Shown one piece after another: positions 12,801 to 25,484 of a stretch of 64,000 nt of DNA. Made by a program: the position numbers and the translations under genes. The notes under the pieces are model-generated. The model worked only from the letters and a program-made list of their open reading frames with translations, had not been told where the DNA came from and ran no database searches. Origin of the DNA: Cynocephalus volans. Taxonomy: Eukaryota; Chordata; Mammalia; Dermoptera; Cynocephalidae. Numbering within the stretch: the first letter of the stretch is position 1; the number at the start of each line of letters is the position of its first letter. The stretch is from positions 48,459,095 to 48,523,094 of the forward strand of contig NC_084464.1 of NCBI RefSeq assembly GCF_027409185.1. The letters run 5' to 3'.

Positions 12801-13311
12801 GTAATTATGAGCAGTGGCTCACCCCTTTTCACTCTCCCAACCCTGAATGGAGCCTGTTCTATACAGGTTGCTTCTGCTATAGAAAAACATTGTGAAGAGA
12901 TTTTCTTCCAGGAACTTATTATAGCTATTTGATTTCAAAGTGACCTCTAGAGATGGCTACTTTTCCTTTGTTTCTGTAGCTTTCTTTCCCTTCACTGTCC
13001 TTTTTCTTATTTCGCTTTTTAAAAATATTTATTTGGTAAAATTAACATTTTTAGTTGCAATAAAGCCTTTATCTCTTTGTTGTTGGGGCAGGGGGAATGG
13101 GGCCACATGACATTAAACTTGCTCTTTCTTTTCTCTGAATAGACATAGTGCTGACAGTAGGCTTGTAGTGCAGTCTTTTAAACAGGGTGGTAAGTGTCAT
13201 TGATGTGTAGTTACTTTGGGAATTTAGGGGCCAAGCTGAATATATTTCATGGACTCTCATGCTTCTTATGAAAATGAATCTCTTGCTCCTAGGCTACCAT
13301 TTCTTATTCTG
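12801..13311 (+). other. RNF8: RNF8 intron
   Basis: No feature recognised between the exon at 12693 and the SINE at 13312. Confidence 0.6.
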
Positions 13312-13486
13312 TCTTTTTTTTAAAAAAAAAAAAAGATGACCGGTAAGGGGATCTTAACCCTTGACTTGGTGTTGTCAGCACCACGCTCTCTGAAGAGAGC
13401 TAACTGGCCATCCCTATATGGGATCTGAACCCGTGGTCTTGGTGTTATCAGCACCACACTCTTGCGAGTGAGCCACGGGCTGTCCC
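13312..13486 (-). mobile_element. tRNA-Ile-like dimeric SINE (CYN type), antisense
   Basis: Reads in reverse as two linked tRNA-like units. The left end is the A-rich tail (as T run) followed by gatgaccggtaagggg; the right end is gtgagccacgggc. Contains 'ttggtgttatcagcacc', the reverse of the anticodon-arm region shared by all copies here. Confidence 0.85.
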
Positions 13487-14539
13487 CTGTTATTCTGTCA
13501 TATTTTTGCGCTCTTCCAACCAAGAGCATCTGCACAGACATAGAAGAGACAAACAACTTGACCTGTGTTTTGTTTCCAGAATACTGCCTGACCTACTCTA
13601 CTGGTAACCTCTTCAAGTTAGTCTTAGGAAGATGTTTTATTTTAATTAGACAGGGTTTTAGTCCTACTTATGAGTGTTTATCTCAGTTAGTAAATAGAAT
13701 ATCTCCTATTTTTTTAGCTTTCTGGGCTCCACGTGGCATGTGGAAGATACATGTTTTATTTTCCACTGCCATCCTAAAAGCAGGAATGAGGACTTTTCAG
13801 CCTCAGAAAAGGTTGTATCTTAGAAGATACAAGAGGAACAAAAAGAATGGTTTATATTTTGGGGAGTGAAAAGGTCTCTGGCAGAAATCTGACCAGAAGG
13901 ATACTCAGAGGAGCCCCAAATGCAAATACAGATTTCCTTCTGCTTTCTCTCTCTTCATAGGCTTATTTACTTAGGGCTTCAGGCACTGTCAGTGAACCCA
14001 TTACATGTTTTACATTTTTTAGTTCCTTTCCCACCCAGCTTTTTTAGTTCCCTTTTATATTATTTTGCTTTTTTAGTTTCTTTAGAGATGATAACAGTAT
14101 GCACTCTTCTTTGTACATTAGAATTGAGGTTCTTATTCACTATTAGCAGGGCATAAATTTTTCATAGGAGAATTAGTACCACTACATTCACATACTTACT
14201 AGTCCTACTTGTGTTCAGTGACATTTGTTTGCAAGGTGGCTAACCCACATTGGCAGTGTGGTCTGAGTTGGTGGAACAAAACAGACAAATCAGCCTACCT
14301 GAGGCCTGAGTCTATGACCTTAAGTTTGAGAAAGGAGGAAATGAATTGTCTAACATGAAGCTTAAAACTTCCCAACCCCCAAAATGATTCTAATACCCTT
14401 TATAAGTCCTCCAGATGAGATTGTGGTTAACTTTCCATTTGGCTTTGGAAATTAGCTCCTGTCCTAGCTTTGAGATCACATCCACCCTGAGAATGTAAGC
14501 ATGACGGTTCTGATATGTATGTTCCCATTCTTATTGTAG

Positions 14540-14744
14540 GCTGTCACCTTGAACTGTGCCCACAGTTTCTGCTCCTTCTGTATCAATGAATGGATGAAGC
14601 GGAAGATAGAATGCCCCATTTGTCGGAAGGACATAAAGTCCAAAACCCACTCCCTGGTTCTGGACAATTGTATTAATAAGATGGTAGATAATCTGAGCTC
14701 GGAAGTGAAAGAAAGACGTATTATCCTCATTAGGGAACGAAAAG
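14540..14744 (+). CDS. RNF8: RNF8 coding exon: rest of RING finger and C-terminal helix
   Basis: 68 codons plus one base, after attgtag (14539) and before AAAG|gtaagt. It starts AVTLNCAHSFCSFCINEWM, then ECPICRKDIKSK. With the CIIC of the previous exon this gives all eight zinc ligands (C-x2-C, C-x-H-x2-C-x2-C, C-x2-C), so the ligase domain looks intact. The segment after the RING (LDNCINKMVDNLSSEVKERR) is the helix that supports E2 binding in the family. The last base joins the small terminal exon. Confidence 0.96.
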
Positions 14745-16655
14745 GTAAGTGAGTGTGAGAATTCCTACCCTTCAACAAAGGACTTATTTACTTCCAAATT
14801 TCAACAATTTTTTTTTTTTGGTTGGGGAAGAGGGAGTCAGATAAATGATTTTTGAACTAAGGAAGAGGTGGAAGAAATGGGAAAGAGTAAAAGGAGTTAA
14901 AGATAATGTGAGAGAGAGAGTTGAGGTAGAATTAACCTGTTATTTGAGTAGCAGGGAAGTGGGAAGCTTAAGTACGTGTGCCTTGGCTGTGGAGGCTAAA
15001 AAAAGGTACAATTAGAAAACAGTCAGATGGCTTGCTGTACTGATCCCTAGATGGTGCTGTTGTTTAAGACAGTTTAGTTGCTGTCCAGGTGTTATCTTGA
15101 GTTGGGTAGATAATGAATTATAAATAGGATGTGTTCAAGTGAAAATTCACAACTTGGAGAATACCTGAAGAAAACACATACACAGGGTTCTGTCTTTAAG
15201 AAGCACAGTGTAATGAGACAAATTGGGCAACAAGTCTCCAAGTCAGAGACAGTTTGAATAAAGAGATTGGGGAAGGGATAGGTGATTTCCCTAATGAACT
15301 GTGGATCCATAGTGAATATCTGCTCTTTTCAGTGCTCTTGCCACACTCAAGGTCTGCTGTGTTAAGGGCTGCAGAGAGCCACTCTGCTTGAGACATGAAT
15401 GTCTCTGTGACAAAAGCATGTTTCTTGGGGCAAAAAGTACAAGGAAGCTAATGGGTAGAAAGGATTGGTTATTGGGTAGGGGTAATAGTGTGTAGAGGCA
15501 GGGTGGATATGACTATCAGGTTCAGTCCTTTTAATAGTTCAATACAGCACTACCTTCTGGGAAAGCTTCAGAGCCAAAGTGCTGTGATGTCAATTGGCTG
15601 TACATAATAGACCCATCAGAGAAGAACAGGAAGCTCGTTTCCCTTACAGGTAGTTCCCACCCACCTGGCCATTGGAAACGCATGTTCATGTGTGTCTTTG
15701 GTTGTACCTTTGTCTAAGTCCAGAGAAGCCAGACAGCTGAAACCCACACTGCTAAGAATAGGATCTTCTATCCACTGCTTCCTTTCCCCAACCCTTCAAC
15801 AGATGTCAGTCACTTTGAGTCGAGCCAGGAATCTGATGCTGATTTACAAGCAGCTGTGGTATGAAACTGGCCTTCAGTTGGTCAGCCAGAGTGGAGGCAG
15901 CAAGCTTGTCACAAAGGCTGGTAGTGCAGCTGCTCATCAGGGAGTGTGCCCAAGACTGGTAGTCCTGAAGAAGACATTCTGCTTGTGGCAGAGTAGGTCA
16001 GCCTTCAGTTGGTTCTTTGGAACCAAAGTATTTTCCATTTTCCGGACACTCATGTGCTGGATTTTGTGCACAGTTTTGAGCCCCCACAGATATATACCTC
16101 CAAGAGCCTCTTGATTCTGGTAGTATCTCATTGCCCTTCTTTTCACCTCCCATTACTTCGTAAGTATTTATAGGAACACTACACTAGACATCAAGAAAAA
16201 TAAAACATCTCAACCTTCACAGTTCTCACCATCTGGTGGAAGAAATAAAAAGGCAAGTAGATAGTGTGATGAGTACCACAACAGGGTGCTGTGAAACTTC
16301 TGAGGAGGGGAGGACAGGTGGAGATATGGGAGAAAGCTTCATGGAGGAAGTGACATTTGAACTGAGCCTAAAGGTTCCCTAAAGGTTACCTTTCCAAGCA
16401 GAGGAAATAGTACAAGCAAATCATAGGCATGAGAGACAGTGACCTGCTCCCCACCTCTACCCCTTGTGGCCCACATAGGACATAACATTCACATGGTGCA
16501 AGACTTGCATGAGGACAGCCAAGGCTTAGGAAGTGTCTTCTGAGGCCTTGTGAATGCTTTTTTTTTTTTTTTTTTTTTTTCCCACCTCCCCTGCTTCCCT
16601 TTCTGAGAGGAGCAGTAACCTGGGAACTCAGATTTGACCAAGATCAGGTTATGGT
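14745..16655 (+). other. RNF8: RNF8 last intron, first part
   Basis: Mostly unrecognised sequence. 16285-16430 resembles an old interspersed repeat (aggaagtgacatttgaactg) that recurs at 19188 and 41490. A 140-codon open frame at 15692 has no recognisable similarity and is treated as chance. There is a 20-base T run at 16560. Confidence 0.5.
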
Positions 16656-16805
16656 CTTTTTTTTTTTAAAGATGACCAGTAAGGGGATCTCAACCCTTGG
16701 CCACGCTCAGCCAGCGAGCCAACCGGCCATGCCTACATAGGATCCTAACCCATGGCTTTGGTGTTATCAGCACCGCACTCTCCCAAGTGAGCCACGGGCC
16801 AGCCC
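16656..16805 (-). mobile_element. tRNA-Ile-like dimeric SINE (CYN type), antisense
   Basis: T run, then aaagatgaccagtaagggg and the second unit ending in gtgagccacgggcc. One unit is internally shortened. Confidence 0.85.
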
Positions 16806-19187
16806 TAGGTTGTGGTCTTTGAGCTAAAGCGTTCTGGGTCTGTGTGGGGGTGGGGACACCCATGTGATTTCTTTGCCCAGCCCACTGCCTAGGTTTCTTC
16901 TCAGCTGTCAAAGCACAGTAGATGGCTTCATGAATCTTTGGAAAGGGAAAGAGCCCTGTGTCCCAAGTTCACCTCCTACTCCCTTTACACATATTTAATT
17001 CTGCAGAGTAAATAATCAGATCTCCCTACCCCCACCCCTTTTCTCTTCAAAGGCTAAAGAGAGTACCTCTCCACCTTTTTGGTAACACTAGGTGGCTACA
17101 TACTAAACTGAATCGGCCTCCCTGTTGCACGTGTCAGCTGAGAACAGTTCTGGCACCCATCTTGGTTTCTGCAGTTATCACAGTGACTGCAGCTTTGAGG
17201 TTTTCTCTAGAGACAGACAGAAGGTTCTGAGACCCAATTTGTGGAAAAGATGTGCCAGAGACATCAGCAGCTTCACTGGGCTGCAGTGTGGGGTTTAGAG
17301 AAAATTCTCAGTTCAAATGCCAACTTTCCTTGCATATTCTAGGGCCAATTGAAAGCTGTTTTAATCCCCAGTGCTTGGGAATTTTTTAAAAGGACCAAAT
17401 TTAGGATCTGGGAACTAGGAGTAGCAACCCTATAATTGTCAAAATTCTGGCACTGTGCCAGGGCCCTGGACAGGGATTGCTCTTATCACGAATTCAGAGA
17501 GGGAAGCTTGCCAGCCTGTGGCAGCAGGGGGCTGCCCATGCAGGCATACCTATACTCTGGTTTCACCAAGAGCAGACCCCCTCCTGTGCCTCCTCAACTG
17601 GTTGTTATGTTAAAGTTCCATATCCCAGTGGGAGGGAGTACTGCCTCATGACTAATTAGCCATTGATCTATTATTATAAACTCTGAGGCCCAGAGAGAGG
17701 GGAGGGGGAGAATGTTAGGGTACTGGATCCTGAGTTGAAGAAGGAAAGCTCTGGAGCTGGGGCAGATAACAGACATTCAGTAAATCTTTTTGCCTGAGTA
17801 ATTGTGGCTCTCTGGAATATTGACATGAGATTTTTTTTCTGAAGGGAAGAGATTTTTTGAAATCTTCTCTATAGGTTTTCCCTGTGGATCTGGTGAGGTG
17901 AAGGAGCAGTCTTCTGTCAGCTGCCTCCCCTCCCCCGATTCTTCTGTTCTCATTAGATGTTAGTTGATTGACAATACTTAAATGTTAGTTGGTTAACACT
18001 CACTTTTTACTCTCTCTAGCAGTTTCTTTGGGTTGTGCTCAGAAAAGAAAAAAGCAAACGAACTAGAAATAAAATCTCATTGTTCTTTAGAATAGTGATT
18101 GTCAACCCAGGGTCTTTTTCAACTGCATTCCCTTGCTACTATAATATTTAATTGAGGCTACTAGTGAGAGTGTGCTGTGGCCTTCAGGTGTGCTAAGGTG
18201 GGGAGAAAGGCTTGTGAAGCACAGCTTTAGTGAGTCTGTGAGACAGAGGCTCCTCCAGAGGTTAGGGGCTCTCAGGTAAGACAGGCCTGGGTCAGACCAC
18301 ATGGCCTATGGCTCTTGTCAGCTTCCTGTAGGCTAAGAGGGAGATGGTCCAGATATGGGACAGCAGAAACTGGCAGAGCCCAAGTTCTGAGAACTATCTG
18401 TCTTCCCACTGGAAGACTTTCCCTGATATTGCCCATCCTTTGCTGAAACACAGAGCCCTGTAAGGGAATATTTGGAGGAGATGCAGTAGTAACTGTGTCT
18501 CATCCATAGAGAAAATTTTTTAGCAGGTACTTTTAACTTTAACACCCAATCCTGCCTCTAGAGAATCTAGAGAGTCATGTGCGTGAAGGCAGCATTCCTG
18601 TCTGCCTTGTATAGGACAGTGTTTGTGTAAGGAAAAACGGCTCTCAGTACGGTCAGGATGGGGTAGGGGTTTTCACATCCATACACTCAAATAGTAAGTA
18701 TATAACACCGTACACTTTTAAATTTTTGACTTTTTAAAATTTGTGCTTTTCAGAATTTTCATGGGATAGAAAATAAGCAGATTTTTTACTAGAACCTTTT
18801 ATCTTATTTCTTATCAGTCCCTCTTTTTTCCTCCTTTTTTTTCTTCTCTCTTCTTTTGTCTCCAGTTGTCCTTCCTTTCCTTGTCATCAAGATGGTTTTT
18901 TTTGGTCTGCTTAATTTTTTTTACTTGTCACCCTTATTGGCATCTCAGAATATACAGTTTGAAATGACAAGGGCATCATAGGAACTGTTCCCTCAGTGGG
19001 AGAAGGGACTACCATCTCAGCAAAGGTCAGTTGTGAGATTAATTGGACTATATGATCTAGCAACCCAGGAAGTCTTAGAACCACGAATTCTTTGTTGACT
19101 CTGTAGGCCCTGCCATGTCCGAATGGTCCTTCCATCTGGAGGTCAAAGGGCTGTTTTCCCTGCTGAAGAAACAGCAAGGAGACCAGT
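16806..19187 (+). other. RNF8: RNF8 last intron, second part
   Basis: No gene, RNA or clear repeat recognised. Polypyrimidine tracts occur near 18800-18860. Confidence 0.5.
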
Positions 19188-19435
19188 GTGGCTGTAGTGG
19201 AGTGAGTGATGGGGAGGTGGCAAGAGATGAGGAAGGTTAGGCAGGGGGCAGATTGTGTAGGGCCACGAAGGCCTTGGAAAGGATTTGACTTTAACTCTTA
19301 CTCCGAGAGAAAGGGCGAGCAGGCTTTGAGCAGTGACATGATCTGACTTACATTTTCTCAGTCCACTCTGGCTGCTGTGTGGGGAAGGGACTGAGGGCGG
19401 CAAGGATGGAATCAAGGGAGGCCAAGGAAGGGACA
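19188..19435 (+). repeat. Old interspersed repeat, family not assigned
   Basis: Recognisable phrases (ggggcagattgtgtagggcc, agtgacatgatctgactt, ctggctgctgtgtggg) recur in the same order in the copy at 41490-42080. It ends about 40 bases before the acceptor of the RNF8 terminal exon. Confidence 0.55.
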
Positions 19436-19476
19436 TGCAGGGGCCTCCTTTATCTCTCTTTTCTTTCTCTCCCAAG

Positions 19477-19493
19477 CAAAGAGACTGTTCTGA
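19477..19493 (+). CDS. RNF8: RNF8 terminal coding exon (17 nt to the stop)
   Basis: The previous exon leaves one base (G). The acceptor ttctttctctcccaag ends at 19476. Joining gives GCA AAG AGA CTG TTC TGA, i.e. AKRLF-stop, which is the RNF8 C-terminus. The polypyrimidine tract is strong, although the acceptor is AAG rather than CAG. Only this junction was found downstream that restores the expected tail. An old interspersed repeat ends about 40 bases upstream. Confidence 0.88.
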
Positions 19494-19950
19494 AGACTGT
19501 TCTCTAAGGGCAATTGAAAGACTGCCAGGCAGTGGGAGCCTGGGATGGTCTAGAGGATTCTCTCTGGACACAACTTGTCCACTCTGCAGGTCATCTGAAG
19601 CCATGTGGGACAGAGACTGGGTTAGGAAGTCCCTTGCACTCACCTCTGTATCCTGGTGTTGTTATTGTCTGAAGCACCACCAGGACTCATGGCACTGACT
19701 GCTTCAAGGTCTTAATAGACTGTGCTCCTCTACATGTGTTATTTGAGTTATATTTTGTTTTTTTAAATTTGTTGTTGTTGTTATTGTTTTGATACCTCAG
19801 AAGCACCTATGTTGACATTTGTTTTAGACAGTTTGGATGTACCCCACAGCTGCCCCTGAAGGAAGCCTCTATTTTGAGAGGGTGGCTTACTTCTTTGTGA
19901 AAACAAGATGTCATTTCCTGGAAATAAAATATAAAAACTATCGATTGCTC
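19494..19950 (+). other. RNF8: RNF8 3' UTR (probable extent)
   Basis: Noncoding sequence after the TGA, with a U-rich stretch with GTT repeats around 19755-19785. It ends at the first good poly(A) signal. A longer form using AATAAA at 21602 or 21783 cannot be excluded. Confidence 0.6.
19923..19928 (+). terminator. RNF8: Poly(A) signal AATAAA for RNF8
   Basis: Canonical hexamer in gaAATAAAat, followed 25-45 bases later by a GU/U-rich stretch (gggctttggtgtattt), the usual downstream element. Cleavage is expected near 19940-19950. Confidence 0.6.
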
Positions 19951-20930
19951 AGCTGGGCTTTGGTGTATTTACCTTCCTTTCCTTCCAGCTCCCAAACAGT
20001 CTCACAAGTAAACACTGGCAACTCGTAGATTATAACCAAGAAACTGATTATCAGGTGATAGATTTTGAGTGAATGTCAGCCTCAGAAGTCAATCCCAAGA
20101 TCATGGCCACACCAGATGGGCACTGACTGCCGTGTTTTCTTTTTATTCCAGAGGTGGGTCATTGCTTAACCTTGTTTCAGGGTGGGGGAAATTTCTTTCC
20201 ATCAAGTTTCAATACATTTCCAAATGTATTTTACTCAGTGTCATGAATACAGGTCAATGATTTTATGAGAACTTGATGTGTTTTTTCTTTTTTTTTCCTT
20301 TTAATTAAAAGTTGTCTCTCTTTTGCCCACCTCCCCTTTTTAAAAGAAAGAAAATCAGTTTTTATATTATGGAGAAAGCAGCTTAGGACAACCTATGGTA
20401 TCCTTGGTTTTACCTGTGATAAGAATGAGGGAAAATACAGAAAGTCAAAGAGTGGTCATTTGAAATTAGGAGCTCTCTAGAGTGCGAAACTGTGCATTAT
20501 ATCATGTAATGATTTGCTTCCCTCTCCCTCTTTACTGCCTACCTGGAGAACCATTCCTTTGAAGTTCTTTATACCCCATGTATTTTCATAAAGGGTTGGG
20601 AATTACTAACTTCCTGATTTTTTTAGGGATGGTAGAATTTCTTTTTCTTTGTTGAGGATACTGTGAATATTGGGATTCTGGAGTCCCTAGTCTTCATTTC
20701 CATCTTTCTACCCATGATTACTGATTGAAATACTGGTAGAGTCAAGGAGGGAGTAACTTAAACAGAAAAAATACTTTAAAAATACTTATTTATAACTATG
20801 TCGTAAAAATTCTGAAAAAATAGAGAACAGAAGGAAGAGATTGTTACCATCATGATGTAATAACTTCCCCATACATGTGTTTTATGTATATAATTGCATG
20901 TATAAATTTGTATATGTTCTGTCAATTTTC
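19951..20930. other. Intergenic, nothing recognised
   Basis: AT-rich single-copy-looking sequence downstream of RNF8. Confidence 0.5.
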
Positions 20931-21440
20931 AAGTGTACATATCATATTCATTTTTAAGAGTACAGATACACGTTTTTTGAGTAGGTAATGTGTTCACATG
21001 GTTTGAAATCAAAAGGTACAAAAAGACATAGAATGAAAAGCCTCTCACCTCTGCCCCCTAGTGGCCACTTCACTCCACAGAGGCAAAACAAGTATTACAA
21101 TTTCTTGCGTATCCTTCCAGAGACCCTTTGTCCATACAAGCAAATACACGTGTGGTCTTTTCCCTTCTTTTGCACGAATGATAAACTGTACACTATTCTG
21201 TACTTTGTCGTTTTTTTCAGATGTATCTTAGCAATGGTTCCATGCAAAGAATTTCTTCTTTCTTTGTTATAGTTGTCTATTATTTCATTGTGTTTGTACC
21301 ATAATTTACTTTTCAGCCTGTTTTTGATGGGAATCTAGATTGCTTCAAACTTTTACTCTTAAAACAATGCTGCAGAGAACATCATTGTACATACATCATT
21401 AGAGGACAGATCTTTAAAGTAGAAACATCTTGATTTGAAG
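20931..21440 (-). repeat. Old L1 3' fragment (antisense)
   Basis: Phrases such as 'gtatccttccagagaccctt', 'taccataatttacttttcag' and 'aacaatgctgcagagaac' follow the order of L1 3' ends read in reverse. Heavily decayed. Confidence 0.65.
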
Positions 21441-21609
21441 AGCCTGAAGGCCACCTGCAGAGACTGACCTCACAGACTGACCGTTCCCTCCCACAGCTGC
21501 CAGAGTGACTTGCAACCTGTCCTTTCAGAACACCACATGCCTCTCAAGTGTGCCACACAATTTAAGAATGAGCTCTCAAAGACAGATTAAAAAGAAAATT
21601 AAATAAAAC

Positions 21610-21790
21610 TTAAAATTTAAAAGCCAGACTACCTGGTTTTGAATCCCGGCCCTGCTGTTTGTAACTGTGTGACCTTGGGTAAGTTACTCAACCTCGCTGA
21701 GCCTTTGTTTCTTCATCTCTAAATTACTGCAAAGTGAAGCCTAAATAATTACATACCAGTTATTATTGCACTGCTAACAAATAAAAAAGC
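21610..21790 (+). repeat. MIR element
   Basis: Contains gaatcccggccctgctg, aactgtgtgaccttgggtaa and cctcgctgagcctttg in MIR order. Confidence 0.85.
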
Positions 21791-23610
21791 CTTAATGTTC
21801 TATTTTTAAAAGATACAAACAAACCAAAACTAACCCAAACTTGCATTATTTCTCTGAGCTACAGAATGTTCTTTCCCTGGAGAGATATCTGATATTAAAC
21901 ATTATCTGTGTTTTGCTTGCCTAGAAAAATACATGGTAACTTTTCTGCCTTGCAGCACCAAACTATAGTATACTGTTGAGCAGTCTGGCTCTAATTAAAG
22001 GCACATTCTCTACAACAGAACTCTGAGAAACTGGGTAAAGAGGATTTGTTTCATATTCTGGCTTTATTAAGCAGGTGAATGCAGCCAGCTATGTTAAAGC
22101 ACTTTGCAGTTAGTGGCAGGTGTCCCATATCCATCTGGTTCTGTTAACCTAGAAAGGGCTCTCTCTACCTCCAGGCATGCTTCATCCCAGCACTCAGACT
22201 GTGCCAAGGCGGGGGACTTAACCTTAGTGGGTGGGATAACTGGATACCCATCATCAGTCTTTCTGGAAGCTGCTGTTTTTATAGAAAGATCTAAATCCTC
22301 TCGTTATCTCCAGCCCTTCTCCCTCACTGCTCTTACCCTCTGTGAATGACCATCCAGGCAGTTACCACAGTTGCAGGAGTGCCTGGGATGGGCAATTCTC
22401 CATGTGCTCATTGGCTTTTCCAGACTGACTGGCTGGAATCTCTCCAATCCATATCTAAGGATAACCCTGAAACCTGTGGTGCCCTAGGTAAATTTATCAT
22501 GATTTGCATTCCCCCAGGCATTGGATGACTCCTAGGGTTACCTCTCTTTGACTCTGAAATTAAGAGAAGGAATGTCTAACTTGCGTTGTGGTCCCAAACT
22601 AAGAAGAACCTAAGAAGATCAGGAGAATCCTGTAATCACTCACTTTCTCGCCCAGGGCCACAGTCTTGTTAATAGGTGCAGGGCCTGATTTGAGCAGGAT
22701 GTTGCCATTGGCTACAGTAGGCCAAGGGTTTATTCTGAATACTAGTTAGCCTCATTCAGAAAAAGAAACCTCCCACCTAGTCAACTTTTTCGGTTTTCTC
22801 CACAAATGGGAGTTGAGGAAGTAGGAATTGGGAGCTCTTGGGAAGGTGGGGCCTGGTGTTGATAAAAAAAAAGTAATGAACTGACTTGTTCAGTTGATTC
22901 TTCAGTTTAGAAAAGGGCTGGAGCTATAGTAGGTGCTCAGCAAATACTCAGATGTTGTAATCCCTTTGTCTGTGGCATCCCTGGGGTACCCACAGTGGGC
23001 TGCCTGAGCTCATTTAATCTCCAAGCAATATTTCCTGCTTGCTGCTGCTTTACCAAATTCTAACCCAGATCCCACCTCAGATCCAATTTGCAGACCTGCT
23101 ATTCCTGTTGTCCACTTCCCTTCAGGTTCTGAGTACTTCAGTCTGGTGTGACTCTTTTGTTATGCAGTGGCCACTTGTACTCTGCATTTTTCCAAATAAA
23201 TTCAATTCAGCAATAGTTATTGAATGGTCGCACCTCCTGCCTTTTTTTTTTTTTTTTTTTTGTAACTAGGCACTGCTCCAGGTGTTTGGTATGGTGATGA
23301 GCAAAAAAGAAAAAAAGCTTTTGTGGGCCCACATTTTAGTAAGGGGTCAAAAGGTCAAAAGCATCTCAAAAGGTTTTATGAGAATCTGGGAGGTGTTTAG
23401 GCAGTGCTGCCTACCAAGCTAGCATGCTGGGTGTTTCTTCACATTCTTCAAACTCCAGGCAGGAGGTCCTGCAGACTACAGTGGGTCCACCCCAAGATCC
23501 AAAGCTGGCGTTTCACACTTCTAGGATCTGGGTAGCCTGAACCTTTTCAGTTTGCTTCTCTTACCTCCATTCAGGATGTAGGAACCTGCTCCTTAGGAAC
23601 TCCCCCCCGC
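21791..23610. other. Intergenic, nothing firm recognised
   Basis: A T run at 23243 sits in an L2-like neighbourhood (ggcactgctccaggtgtttgg). Several short open frames have no support. Confidence 0.45.
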
Positions 23611-23690
23611 TTTTTTTTTGGCAGCTGGCCAGTATAGGTATTGGTATTATTAGCCCCATGCTAACCAACTGAGCTAACTGGCCAGCCCCC
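23611..23690 (-). mobile_element. tRNA-Ile-like monomeric SINE (CYN type), antisense
   Basis: T run, ggcagctggccag, then aaccaactgagctaactggccagcc, the reverse of a tRNA-like unit. The target duplication gctccttag is exact at 23588-23596 and 23692-23700. Confidence 0.88.
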
Positions 23691-23700
23691 AGCTCCTTAG

Positions 23701-24969
23701 AGATCAATTCTCCTGGGCCTCTACCGAGCTCTAGCCAGATGACTTCAAGGGCATCTCTGTGGAAAGTTTGGGCCCTCAGCATGGAGAACAGGCCCTGAAG
23801 CACTCATACCACAGTCCTGTGCAGGCAGGCACCCAGACCTTTGATTCCTAAAGCCCTCTTACCCCAAGTCTTCCCAGTTCTTGTGAGAAAGCCGCCGTTC
23901 AGGCTAAGGGTGCTGTGTCTTTTCTAGTGCTCTGGAATTGCCGGGATGGTAGCATTGTCGGTACAGGGGCAAGAGCACAGCCCTTCCCACAACTCGAGAC
24001 CACACTTTGACACCTTTGGAATCACCAACACTTTCAGAATCTCCAGTTTCTCAACAAAATTGCTGCTGACCATCAATCCCGGAACTACTGGGGCCCAGAC
24101 CTAATCCCAGAGGCCAGGGAGAAGATAGATGTTATGCCACCCACCTTATCCCCCTATTTCCTTCTTCAATTACCTGAGTTCTCATAGCTTCAATGTAGAT
24201 CAGGTAGACACTTGGTGGAGGGGATGGAGGAAAGGGAGGTAATAAATACCAGCGGAGCCTCAGTCAGCACAGCCAATCACTCTGATCCATTATACTTCGT
24301 CAAGCCTTCTTTCTACAAGAATCATTTAACAGGAGGTGGGAATGGACTCTGTGGCTCAGGCACCAGTCATTTCTCCAGGGCTGAAGCCTTAGTGCTGGTT
24401 GGTGTGAACTACACCCTAAGCCACGTGAATCTGTTAAATGTGCCACGTGATATCAGACCCACATACATTCCAACATCCACTGAATTTGTTGTTGAGATAA
24501 ATATTTGCTAACTGGGAGAGCGTACATGCTGGGGAAGGAGAGCTATTGCTTCAAGACCTCTCACACAGTTGTGGAAAAATTCACATGTGATGTAAACTCA
24601 AGGAAGCATTGTGGTTATCTTTGTGACAAAAAGAAATGCCCCATTAAGTGATCTGATGAAATTGCTGGCTGTATCATGACATGAAGCAGCTACTGCTCCG
24701 GGATGGAGGACATGGCATCAATCATAAGAATTTTGTGACTTCTCAACATAGAGTTGAGAGTCAGAGGTGAGTGCTGGGCTGGTGAAACAAATGTGGGACT
24801 CATGGATGTATAGATGGTTATTGGGGTCATGAGAGAGGCAGAGGGAAAAACTATCCAAGACAGAACTCTGGGGACAACTGACATTCAAGGGGAGCAGACT
24901 GCAGAGGCCAATAAAGGTTAGGAGTTAAGAGGTAGGAATTATAAACAGTGATACATCTGAGAAAGGAAG
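23701..24969. other. Intergenic, nothing recognised
   Basis: No gene or repeat family identified. Short open frames at 24212 (+) and 24690 (-) have no family resemblance. Confidence 0.45.
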
Positions 24970-25484
24970 TGTAATAGTTAATTTCCTGTCAACTTGACAG
25001 GGCTGAATTGTGCCCAGACATTTGGCCAAACATTATTCCGGGACTGAGTGTGTTTCTGCATGAAATTAACATTTGAGTCAGTAAGCTGAATAAAGCAGGT
25101 TGCCCTCCCTACTGTGGGTGGGCCCCATCCAATCAAATGAAGAGCTGAACAGAACAAAATGGCCGACCCTCTGGCAAGTAAGAGGGAATTTCTTCCTGCT
25201 TGACTGCCTTGGGCTGGGACATTGGTTTTTTTCCTGCCTTCAAACTCGAACTAAAACATCAGCTCTTCCTGGGTCTCAAACCTCAGGTCTTTGGACTAGC
25301 CTTACACCATCAGCTCTCTTGGATCTCAAGCTTGCTGACTACAGATCTTGGGATTTGTCAGCCTCCATAACTGGCAAACTAATAATGCCTTATGATGAAT
25401 CTCTTTGCCCCTTACCAACCAGCCACCAAAAAAAACAAGCAAATCTCTTTGGTTCTGTTTTTCTGGAGAACTTTGACTAATATA
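24970..25484 (-). repeat. LTR-like interspersed repeat (family uncertain)
   Basis: Starts TGTAATAGTTAA and ends ttgactaatata, with internal 'tgtcaacttgacagggct' and 'ttctggagaactttgact'. These phrases are familiar from an abundant mammalian repeat, probably an ERVL/MaLR LTR. The 126-codon open frame at 25100 lies inside it and is not a gene. Confidence 0.55.

Larger units (their letters stand above)
1..19950 (+). other. RNF8: RNF8 gene body (3' part; 5' end outside window)
   Basis: RNF8 is a nuclear RING E3 ubiquitin ligase. Its FHA domain reads phospho-MDC1 at double-strand breaks and, with UBC13, it builds K63-linked ubiquitin on chromatin to recruit RNF168, 53BP1 and BRCA1 (family knowledge). 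The window starts in an intron. No sequence matching the first ~80 residues (start and most of the FHA domain) was found before 6340, so those exons lie to the left. Six coding exons follow, all in frame, giving 407 residues. With the missing ~80 this is about 487, against 485 in human. Residue order (FHA end, linker, coiled coil, RING, short basic tail) is that of RNF8 throughout. Introns hold MIR, L1, MaLR and SINE copies in both orientations. No frameshift or internal stop is seen. Confidence 0.95.

Noticed and set aside
15692..16114. 140-codon open frame in the last RNF8 intron
   Set aside because: No recognisable domain, no splice context linking it to RNF8 exons, and ordinary intronic composition.
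25100..25480. 126-codon open frame
   Set aside because: Lies inside a common LTR-like interspersed repeat, and its reading frame is not a known protein.
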